Source: Christensenella sp. UBA4379 (GTDB taxonomy: Bacteria; Bacillota; Clostridia; Christensenellales; Aristaeellaceae). From it: a stretch of 6,048 nucleotides of DNA. The position numbers and the translations under genes were made by a program. Below the pieces are notes generated by a model. That model was not told where the DNA came from, did not search any database, and was given only the letters and a program-made list of their open reading frames with translations. Location of the stretch: contig DGRV01000017.1 in NCBI GenBank assembly GCA_002391225.1, positions 1-6,048 on the forward strand. Direction: 5' to 3'. Below are positions 1-4,858 of the stretch, piece by piece. Positions within the stretch are counted from its first letter, which is position 1; every line of letters begins with the position of its first letter.

Positions 1-81
1 CAGTTGGAAGAAGACAAACTAGGAGAGCAAATGACAATGTTGGGAAAAGCCAACAATAACCCGTTTACGGGTAGCAAGTAA
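1..81 (+). CDS. C-terminal tail of an unidentified protein, possibly TnpB (partial, 5' end outside window)
   Basis: Frame 1 is open from the first base to TAA at 79-81. It gives 26 residues (QLEEDKLGEQ MTMLGKANNN PFTGSK), polar and lysine-rich, with no recognisable domain. Because the stretch runs straight into a structured segment with an IS605-like hairpin, the simplest reading is the extreme C-terminus of the accessory nuclease TnpB of that element, whose C-terminus is variable. A 78-base open frame can occur by chance, and nothing in these residues is diagnostic, so this may also be non-coding element DNA. Confidence 0.3.
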   Translation, partial: QLEEDKLGEQMTMLGKANNNPFTGSK

Positions 82-180
82 CAGCCTACGCAATTGGCAG
101 ACCGTATAAGCGCCTGCGAGGGCGCGGCTAGTAGTCTAGGGCAATGCCCGCATGTGAAAAGCCACCGGCTATGCCGGTGG
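39..180 (+). ncRNA. Candidate omega-RNA/reRNA scaffold at the element's right end
   Basis: Five local stem-loops with perfect arms follow one another: GTTGG/CCAAC (39-54), CCCG/CGGG (60-71), GCGCC/GGCGC (110-125), GGGC/GCCC (139-149) and CCACCGGC/GCCGGTGG (162-180). TnpB-associated omega-RNAs overlap the 3' end of tnpB and run to the element's right end, with the guide supplied by flanking DNA just outside. If this is one, its guide would be read from about 181-205, at the 3' end of the heptad-repeat gene. The stems are seen; the omega-RNA identity is inferred from position and has no covariance support here. Confidence 0.35.
157..180 (-). terminator. Hairpin with short T-run downstream of the permease operon
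   Basis: Read on the minus strand, 180 to 157 gives CCACCGGC, loop ATA, GCCGGTGG, then CTTTTC. A GC-rich 8-bp stem followed by four T's lies about 20 bases past the stop codon of the heptad-repeat gene, where a rho-independent terminator belongs. The T-run is short, and the same hairpin serves equally well as the IS right-end palindrome, so it may be an element structure that also stops incoming transcription. Confidence 0.4.
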
Positions 181-199
181 ATGGTTACTCTTTGGCTTC

Positions 200-1897
200 T
201 TATTGCAGGTCCGTGCGGATGATGTAGACGGTGGTGGCCTTCATTCCTTCGGGGCGGAGGTCGTAGCCGTTCTTCGTCAGGCTGTCGCGGGTTGCTTCAT
301 AGATTTGCAGAGCGTCGGTCAGCTTGCCCTCCGCCAGGGGGAGCAGGGTTCCGGCGGCCATTTTTTCAGCGCCGAGGAGGCTGACTTTCAGCTTCTTGGT
401 GCCGGCGTTCAGTTGGGCGGCACCGCCGGATACCTGGGCCGCGCCTTCCGAAAGGCTCAAGACTCCGGTGTTCAGCGTGGCCGCTCCGTCCGACAGGGCG
501 GCGGCCCCGGCGTTCAGCTGGGTCAGTCCGGCGTGAAGGGCGGAAGCCCCGGCCGCGGCCTGGGCGGCCCCGGCGGTGTAGGCCTGCAGGCCCTCGACAA
601 AGGCATGGGTCTGGTCCAGCTGTTCTTTTAAGGCGGACAGGCTCTCCAAAGCGGCTTGCGCCTGGGCCAGATGAGCGGCGGCGGTCCGGTCCGCGGCTTC
701 ATGGCTGTCCGCGCTTTGCTGGAGCAGCTGGCTGAGCTGCGTTGTTGCGCCCTCCAGGACGGCCCCGTAGTTATCGGCGGTCAGTTCGGGCAGGGTGAGC
801 CCGGCCTTGTCCAGGCCGGCGGCGGCCAACTGGCGGTTGGCGGTGTCCAGCACGGCGGCGAACAAGGCTTCCGCCCCGGCGTTCAGCGCCTGGCTGTTGG
901 CGGTCAGGGCAGTCAGGCCCTCGTCCAGGGCGGCGGCCCCGCTTTGGGCGTCCGCCGTGCCGGAGGAGAGGCTCAGAGCACCATCCGCCAGCGCAGCCGC
1001 CCCGTCCTTGAGCTCCGACGCGCCGGAGGACAGCTGGACCGTCCCGTCGGCCAGGGAGGCCGCGCCGTCATTCAGCTGGGTCAGTCCGTCGTTCAGCTCG
1101 TTGATCTTGGCGGCGATCAGCTTCATGATTCCGGCAGTTTCCGGCAGGGGCTCCCCGTTTTTCAGCGCCGTCAGCAGCAGCTTGGTTTCGTCCAGACCGG
1201 AGCGCATGTCAAAGCGGACGTTTTTTTCCAGTTCGCCGAAGGCGGTTTCCACCGGGTCGGACGTGGCCAGGGTCATCATCCAGCTCAGATCAGCGTGGTC
1301 CGCGCGGAAGGAGGCCGTGAAGGACGCGGGCAGGCCCAGGGCTTCGTCCGCGCCGGGCACGGCCCACCCAACCAGCAGCTGGCGGCCCATTTCGCTGATC
1401 AGCGAGGCGTTTTCAAGCTTCAGCTCGGTGACGCCTTTTTCAGGCAGCGGGATCACCGTCACGGCCAGGACGGGCAGCTGCTCCTGCTGGGGGTAGGAAA
1501 CGGTCAAAACGGCGTCCCCGGTTTTGTTTTTGAGGTCCGCAAAGGATATTTTCTCTCCGTCCAGCGTCAGCTCGGCCGCGGGCAGGAGGGCCGGCGTCCG
1601 GTCGGACGTGCCCTGGTAGACGATGTCCTTTCCTTTGGCCTGCCAGGTCAGGGTTTCGCCGTCCAGGATGAAGGCTTCCTCGCCGCCCACGTTCTGGATG
1701 GCGGAAAGGCGGGTCTGATCCCTGATTTCATCCAGGTGATCGGCGTTTTCCAGCCGCACGCTGTCGGTGATGCTTTGGACGGTCCCGTCGGCGGCGGTGA
1801 CGACGTAGACCCTTTCGTGCTTGGCGTTTTCCGCCATGGCGGGCAGACAGCCCAGCGCCATGGTCAACGCCGCCAGCAAAGCGATTGTTTTCTTCAT
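200..1897 (-). CDS. Secreted or lipid-anchored xxxLxxG heptad-repeat protein, partner of the MMPL permease
   Basis: The 565-residue protein begins with an export signal: KK at 2-3, a hydrophobic core to about residue 19, and an AMA site suggesting cleavage after Ala22. A competing lipobox-like ALGC ends at Cys17. Residues ~25-255 form a mixed, beta-looking region I do not recognise. Two blocks of heptads ending in Gly follow, at 265-327 (nine, e.g. LTQLNDG) and 437-499 (nine, e.g. AATLNTG), separated by an Ala/Gln-rich helical stretch. A short tail closes the protein (500-565). Such heptads are known from YhgE/Pip-type proteins encoded with MMPL transporters, but those have several membrane spans and this one has none after the signal. 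The ATG is supported by AGGGAG five bases upstream, and the SD overlaps the permease stop (TGAGGGAG). A role assisting the permease outside the membrane is inferred. Confidence 0.85.
   Translation of the reverse strand: MKKTIALLAALTMALGCLPAMAENAKHERVYVVTAADGTVQSITDSVRLENADHLDEIRDQTRLSAIQNVGGEEAFILDGETLTWQAKGKDIVYQGTSDRTPALLPAAELTLDGEKISFADLKNKTGDAVLTVSYPQQEQLPVLAVTVIPLPEKGVTELKLENASLISEMGRQLLVGWAVPGADEALGLPASFTASFRADHADLSWMMTLATSDPVETAFGELEKNVRFDMRSGLDETKLLLTALKNGEPLPETAGIMKLIAAKINELNDGLTQLNDGAASLADGTVQLSSGASELKDGAAALADGALSLSSGTADAQSGAAALDEGLTALTANSQALNAGAEALFAAVLDTANRQLAAAGLDKAGLTLPELTADNYGAVLEGATTQLSQLLQQSADSHEAADRTAAAHLAQAQAALESLSALKEQLDQTHAFVEGLQAYTAGAAQAAAGASALHAGLTQLNAGAAALSDGAATLNTGVLSLSEGAAQVSGGAAQLNAGTKKLKVSLLGAEKMAAGTLLPLAEGKLTDALQIYEATRDSLTKNGYDLRPEGMKATTVYIIRTDLQ
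401..589 (-). repeat. Second block of nine xxxLxxG heptads (residues 437-499)
   Basis: Consecutive seven-residue units: LQAYTAG, AAQAAAG, ASALHAG, LTQLNAG, AAALSDG, AATLNTG, VLSLSEG, AAQVSGG, AAQLNAG. Gly is invariant in position 7, and position 4 is mostly Leu (Tyr, Ala and Val also occur). The preceding THAFVEG (430-436) is in register and may be a tenth, diverged unit. Imperfect DNA repeats (GTTCAGC, GCCGCCCC-type runs) accompany it. Confidence 0.85.
917..1105 (-). repeat. First block of nine xxxLxxG heptads (residues 265-327)
   Basis: Units: INELNDG, LTQLNDG, AASLADG, TVQLSSG, ASELKDG, AAALADG, ALSLSSG, TADAQSG, AAALDEG. They are followed by a broken unit (LTALTAN) and a further in-register SQALNAG at 335-341. 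Position 7 is always Gly and position 4 is Leu in eight of nine. The pattern predicts an amphipathic repeated helix or solenoid rather than a classical coiled coil. Confidence 0.85.
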
Positions 1898-1907
1898 AAA
1901 AACTCCC

Positions 1908-3977
1908 TCACTTTCTTACGGATTTCATATCGAAGGTGGTATGGACGATGATCCGGTCCAGGAGCAGCAGCACGGCGGGCAGGAGGAACAGCACCACCGC
2001 CACGGAGAGTAGCGCGCCCCGGGCGATCAGGCGGCACATGGAGGAAATGATGTCCACGTTGGCGTACAGGCCTACGCCGTAGGTGGCGGCGAAGAAGCCG
2101 AAGCCGCTGACCAGAATGCTCTGGGCGGAGGAGGCGACGGCCTTTTCCACGGCTTCCTTGCGGTCCATGCCGGACAGGCGGTTCTGTTTGTAGCGGGTGG
2201 TCATCAGGATGGCGTAGTCCACGGTCGCGCCCAGCTGGATGGTGGAGATCAGGACGGGGCCCACGAAGGGCAGCTCGGTGCCGGTATAATAGGGGATGCA
2301 GAGGTTGGCGGCGATGGCCAGCTCGATCACGGCCACCAGCAGCACCGGCAGGGAGAGGGACTTTTGCACCAGCAGGATGATGACGAAGATGGCGATGATG
2401 GAAATCAGGCTGACGACGGTGAAGTCGTGGTCCGTGCAGGCGATCAGGTCCTTGGTGCAGGGGGCTTCGCCGATCAGCATGCCGCCCTGATCGTACTTTT
2501 TCAGGATCTCGTTCAGCCGGTCGATCTGGGCGTTTACTTCGTCCGAGGAAATCACATAGGAGGAATTGATCAGCATCAGCTGATACCGCTCGCCCTTGAC
2601 CAGGCGCAGGGTCTCCGGCGGCAGGATGGATTCGGGGATGCCTGCGCCCAGCAGGCTGTCGATGCCGATGACGCTCTGTACGCCGTCCACCTGCCGCATC
2701 TCCTCCGTCATGTCCCGCACGTCCTTCTGGGATACGCCGCTGTCCACCAGCAGCAGGTGGGCGGTGGCCATGTCGAAGGTGCTTTCCAGCTTCTTGTTGG
2801 CGATGACGGAGGGCAGCTCCGGGGGCATGACCTTGCTCATGTCATAATAGACGCGCACGTGCTGGTAGCCGTAAAACGCCGGGACGATCATCAGCACCAG
2901 GACGACGCAGAGCACCTTGTAGTGGTGTCTGACGAACCGGCCGATGCCGCTCACGTCGGGCAATAGCGGCTTGTGGGACGTTTTCTCGATAGCTTTGTCC
3001 AGCAGGCGGATCACGCAGGGCAGCAGGATCAGCGTGCCCAGCAGGCCCATCACGACGCCCTTGCTCATCACCACGCCCAGGTCCTTGCCCAGGGTAAAGC
3101 TCATAAAGCAGATGGAGACAAAGCCAGCCACCGTGGTCAGGCTGGAGCCCAGGATGGAGGTGAAGGTCAGGCGGATGGCCTGGGCCATGGCCTCGTCCCG
3201 GTCCTCCGTCAGGGCCTTCTGCTCCCGGTAGCTGTGCCACAGGAAGATAGAGTAATCGAGGGTCACGCCCAGCTGCAGCACGGCGGCCACGGCCTTGGTG
3301 ATGTAGCTGATCTCCCCCAGGAAGTAGTTGGTGCCCATGTTCCACAGGACGGAGACGCCGATGCAGAACAGGAAGATCAGCGGCAGGAGGAAGCTGTCCA
3401 TGGTGATCGTCAGCACGGCCGCGCACAGGGCTACGGCGATGCCGATGTAGATGGCCTCCTGGTCCTCGACCAGCTGCTTGGTGTCCGTTACCACGGCGCT
3501 CAGGCCGGAGACGAAGCACTTTTTCCCGGCCGTCTGCCGCACCCTGCCGATGGCCTCCATGGTCTCTTCGGACGAGGAGCCCTCGTCAAAGAACACGGCG
3601 GACAGCATGCAGTCCCCCCGCTGGAACATCTCCCGGATGTTCTGAGGGATGATTTCCAGGGGAAGCATGCCCTTGGTGGCGGAAGCGTAGCCGATCACGC
3701 TTTCCACGTGGGGAATTTCTTTCAAGGCGTTTTCCATGTCCGCCTGTTCCTGAAGGGTCATGCCCTCCGTCACCAGCAGGGAAAAAGCGCCCTTGCCGAA
3801 ATCCTTCAGCAGGATTTCCTGCCCCTGCACCGTTTCCAGGTCCTGGGGCAGATAATACAGCAGGTCATATTTTGTCTTGGTGGCCGCCATGCCCAGCACG
3901 GAGGGCACCAGCAGCGCCAGGCAAAGCAGGATGACCGGTACCCTGTGCCGGACCATCCATTTGATGAAGCCTTTCAC
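1908..3977 (-). CDS. RND-superfamily MMPL-type permease
   Basis: The 689-residue inner-membrane protein has the duplicated RND plan. Each half has one membrane span, a large outer loop (about 35-175 and 373-515), then five more spans, giving twelve in all. The fourth span of each half carries the proton-relay motif of MmpL3-like pumps: GVTLDY (Asp241-Tyr242) and GATVDY (Asp587-Tyr588). Conserved turns GLSAVVTDTKQL and GEAPCTKDL close the outer loops. The length is near the usual ~700 for clostridial MMPL proteins. The protein should move a lipid-like or amphipathic compound using the proton gradient; the substrate is unknown. The start is GTG at 3977, supported by GGGAGG (3986-3991) eight bases upstream; the first internal ATG (codon 8) lacks this spacing. 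The stop overlaps the SD of the downstream heptad gene, so the two are co-transcribed and probably translationally coupled. Confidence 0.93.
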   Translation of the reverse strand: MKGFIKWMVRHRVPVILLCLALLVPSVLGMAATKTKYDLLYYLPQDLETVQGQEILLKDFGKGAFSLLVTEGMTLQEQADMENALKEIPHVESVIGYASATKGMLPLEIIPQNIREMFQRGDCMLSAVFFDEGSSSEETMEAIGRVRQTAGKKCFVSGLSAVVTDTKQLVEDQEAIYIGIAVALCAAVLTITMDSFLLPLIFLFCIGVSVLWNMGTNYFLGEISYITKAVAAVLQLGVTLDYSIFLWHSYREQKALTEDRDEAMAQAIRLTFTSILGSSLTTVAGFVSICFMSFTLGKDLGVVMSKGVVMGLLGTLILLPCVIRLLDKAIEKTSHKPLLPDVSGIGRFVRHHYKVLCVVLVLMIVPAFYGYQHVRVYYDMSKVMPPELPSVIANKKLESTFDMATAHLLLVDSGVSQKDVRDMTEEMRQVDGVQSVIGIDSLLGAGIPESILPPETLRLVKGERYQLMLINSSYVISSDEVNAQIDRLNEILKKYDQGGMLIGEAPCTKDLIACTDHDFTVVSLISIIAIFVIILLVQKSLSLPVLLVAVIELAIAANLCIPYYTGTELPFVGPVLISTIQLGATVDYAILMTTRYKQNRLSGMDRKEAVEKAVASSAQSILVSGFGFFAATYGVGLYANVDIISSMCRLIARGALLSVAVVLFLLPAVLLLLDRIIVHTTFDMKSVRK

Positions 3978-3985
3978 ACTTTCAA

Positions 3986-3991
3986 CCTCCC
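3986..3991 (-). promoter_or_regulatory. Shine-Dalgarno site fixing the GTG start of the permease
   Basis: CCTCCC on the plus strand reads GGGAGG on the minus strand, eight bases before GTG 3977-3975. This strong, well-spaced site selects the GTG over the ATG at codon 8. Confidence 0.8.
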
Positions 3992-4000
3992 AACGTTCGG

Positions 4001-4017
4001 CCGTGTTAAGAACACGG
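4001..4017. promoter_or_regulatory. 17-bp perfect palindrome in the permease 5' leader, possible operator
   Basis: CCGTGTT, spacer AAG, AACACGG: seven-base arms with no mismatch. It lies between the permease SD and its predicted start site, and two bases before the -35 of the regulator promoter. It could be a second repressor site or an RNA hairpin in the permease leader (loop CUU). Which of these it is cannot be told from sequence. Confidence 0.5.
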
Positions 4018-4019
4018 TG

Positions 4020-4048
4020 TTGACTTTCTCAACGGAACGAATTATAAT
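4020..4048 (+). promoter_or_regulatory. Promoter of the TetR-family gene
   Basis: TTGACT (4020-4025), a 17-base spacer, then a perfect TATAAT (4043-4048) predict a start near 4055. Spacing and hexamers are close to the housekeeping sigma consensus. The transcript would have a leader of about 120 bases before ATG 4175. Confidence 0.75.
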
Positions 4049-4069
4049 CGCTTCGATGATTGATTTCAA
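4041..4069 (-). promoter_or_regulatory. Promoter of the MMPL/heptad operon
   Basis: On the minus strand, TTGAAA (4069-4064), a 17-base spacer and TATAAT (4046-4041) predict a start near 4034, leaving a leader of roughly 57 bases. The -10 overlaps that of the divergent promoter because ATTATAAT (4041-4048) is its own reverse complement, so the two promoters cannot be occupied at once. Confidence 0.7.
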
Positions 4070-4086
4070 TCATCAATATGATGATT
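4055..4086. promoter_or_regulatory. Candidate TetR operator: three alternating GATGATT half-sites
   Basis: GATGATTGA (4055-4063) and TCAATCATC (4066-4074) form a perfect nine-base inverted repeat with a two-base spacer. AATCATCA (4068-4075) and TGATGATT (4079-4086) form a second, overlapping one with eight-base arms and a three-base spacer. Half-sites thus recur every 12-13 bases in alternating orientation. The array covers the permease -35 (4064-4069) and begins at the predicted regulator start site. A dimer or pair of dimers here would repress both promoters, as TetR-family autorepressors commonly do. Confidence 0.6.
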
Positions 4087-4112
4087 AAACGTTCGTTAAT
4101 AAACAGCCGGGC

Positions 4113-4117
4113 GGAGG
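4113..4117 (+). promoter_or_regulatory. Strong Shine-Dalgarno-like GGAGG without a start codon nearby
   Basis: GCGGAGGAAAAAG in the regulator leader is an excellent ribosome site, but no ATG, GTG or TTG follows within the usual 4-12 bases. The first in-frame candidates are CTG 4148, TTG 4151, TTG 4166 and ATG 4175. It may be an orphaned site left after loss of an earlier start codon, or chance. Confidence 0.35.
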
Positions 4118-4174
4118 AAAAAGCGTTACCCGACAGAAAACCCGAAACTGTTGAGAAAGAAGGCCTTGGACAAG

Positions 4175-4774
4175 ATGACGGAGCTGAAGGATTCCGCGGC
4201 GAAAAAAGAAGACCGCCGGGTGCGGCGGACAAAGAAGCTTTTGACCCAGGCGCTGATGGAGCTGCTTGAGGAAAAGCAGATCAACGAAATTACCGTCAAG
4301 GAGCTGACGGACCTGGCGGACATGAACCGGGGCACCTTTTACCTGTATTACAAGGACATCTTCGACATGCTGGAAAAGATCGAGGACGGCCTGTTCGCCG
4401 CCCTGGACGACATCGTTTCCCTGCATGAAAAAGACGACGTCAGCCGCCAGCCCAAGCCGATCCTCCTGGACCTGTTCCGCTTCATCGGGGAAAACCGGGA
4501 GATATGCAGTGTGCTGTTGAGCCCCCACGGAGACATGAACTTTCTGCACCGGCTCAACGACGTGGTGAGGGAAAAGTGCCTTCAAATGTGGCCCAATGAG
4601 AAAGAAAAGGAAAGCGCCGGGTTTGAGTATCATTACAGCTTTGTCGTCTACGGCTGCGTCGGGGTCTTCCGGGCGTGGCTGAGCGGGAAATGCCGGGAGA
4701 CCGCCGAAGAGATGGCGGAAATGGCGGACGTCATGATCCGGAGGGGAAGTATACCTGGAATTCAGTCCGTTTGA
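4175..4774 (+). CDS. TetR/AcrR-family transcriptional regulator
   Basis: The 199-residue protein opens with a basic stretch (KKEDRRVRRTKK). The TetR DNA-binding domain follows, with a typical helix-turn-helix at residues 40-59: TVKELTDLAD MNRGTFYLYY, then KDIFDML. The remaining ~130 residues are helical and resemble the clostridial TetR C-terminal type (LLDLFRFIGENREICSVLL, then YHYSFVVYGCVGVFRAWLSG), which would hold the ligand pocket and dimer surface. I chose ATG 4175 because conserved residues begin just after it and GAAGG (4159-4163) precedes it by 11 bases; TTG 4151 would add eight residues but has no good SD. The gene is divergent from the MMPL operon with overlapping promoters, so it most likely represses that operon and itself. 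The inducer is unknown. Bacillus YhgD, beside the heptad protein YhgE, is a comparable arrangement. Confidence 0.93.
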   Translation: MTELKDSAAKKEDRRVRRTKKLLTQALMELLEEKQINEITVKELTDLADMNRGTFYLYYKDIFDMLEKIEDGLFAALDDIVSLHEKDDVSRQPKPILLDLFRFIGENREICSVLLSPHGDMNFLHRLNDVVREKCLQMWPNEKEKESAGFEYHYSFVVYGCVGVFRAWLSGKCRETAEEMAEMADVMIRRGSIPGIQSV

Positions 4775-4803
4775 TTGACAAAAACAGGCAAAAGGCTTAA
4801 GAT
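4775..4803 (+). promoter_or_regulatory. Promoter of the cellobiose phosphorylase gene
   Basis: A perfect TTGACA (4775-4780) begins right after the regulator stop codon. A 17-base spacer and TAAGAT (4798-4803) follow. The -10 is imperfect, suggesting modest or activator-helped activity. The gene therefore need not depend on the TetR promoter. No clear operator or terminator is visible between the two genes. Confidence 0.55.
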
Positions 4804-4858
4804 AAGATCGGATTCAAAGGAAAATCCAATTTCAATTATTTTCAGGAGGAAGTTGCGT

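Larger units (their letters stand above)
1..190 (+). mobile_element. Probable right end of an IS200/IS605-type element (partial)
   Basis: The first ~180 bases differ from everything downstream. They are AT-richer at the start, contain the tail of a reading frame, and then carry a series of short perfect stem-loops that ends in a subterminal 8-bp hairpin (162-180) preceded by GTGAAAAG. IS200/IS605 elements have subterminal palindromes rather than terminal inverted repeats, and the overall look (coding tail, structured spacer, hairpin, then unrelated host gene) fits such a right end. The exact boundary cannot be fixed; it should lie a few bases after the hairpin, around 181-190, only 10-20 bases past the stop codon of the heptad-repeat gene on the other strand. 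The transposase part lies outside the window. The family call rests on pattern recognition, not on a match. Confidence 0.5.

Noticed and set aside
401..1105. Repetitive GC-rich DNA considered as a minisatellite or CRISPR-like array
   Set aside because: The periodicity is 21 bases and in frame, explained fully by protein heptads; the units are too diverged and there are no spacers.
656..1951. Plus-strand open frame of 431 codons across the heptad gene
   Set aside because: The translation is Gly/Gln/Arg-rich and featureless, and it lies antisense to a gene with signal peptide, repeats, SD and operon context.
2842..3519. Minus-strand 225-codon frame inside the permease in another frame
   Set aside because: The Arg/Pro/Gly-rich translation is an out-of-frame reading of the permease; there is no SD.
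4055..4086. Palindromic region considered as a rho-independent terminator or riboswitch
   Set aside because: The stem is AT-rich with no T-run, and it sits over a -35 element; DNA operator is the simpler reading.
2973..4088. Plus-strand open frame of 371 codons opposite the permease start and promoter region
   Set aside because: The His/Gln/Asp-rich translation is a typical antisense shadow of membrane-protein codons, and it runs through the promoter/operator region.
4810..4833. GGAT...ATCC imperfect inverted repeat between the regulator and phosphorylase genes
   Set aside because: Arms of four bases with a ten-base loop are expected by chance and there is no T-run.
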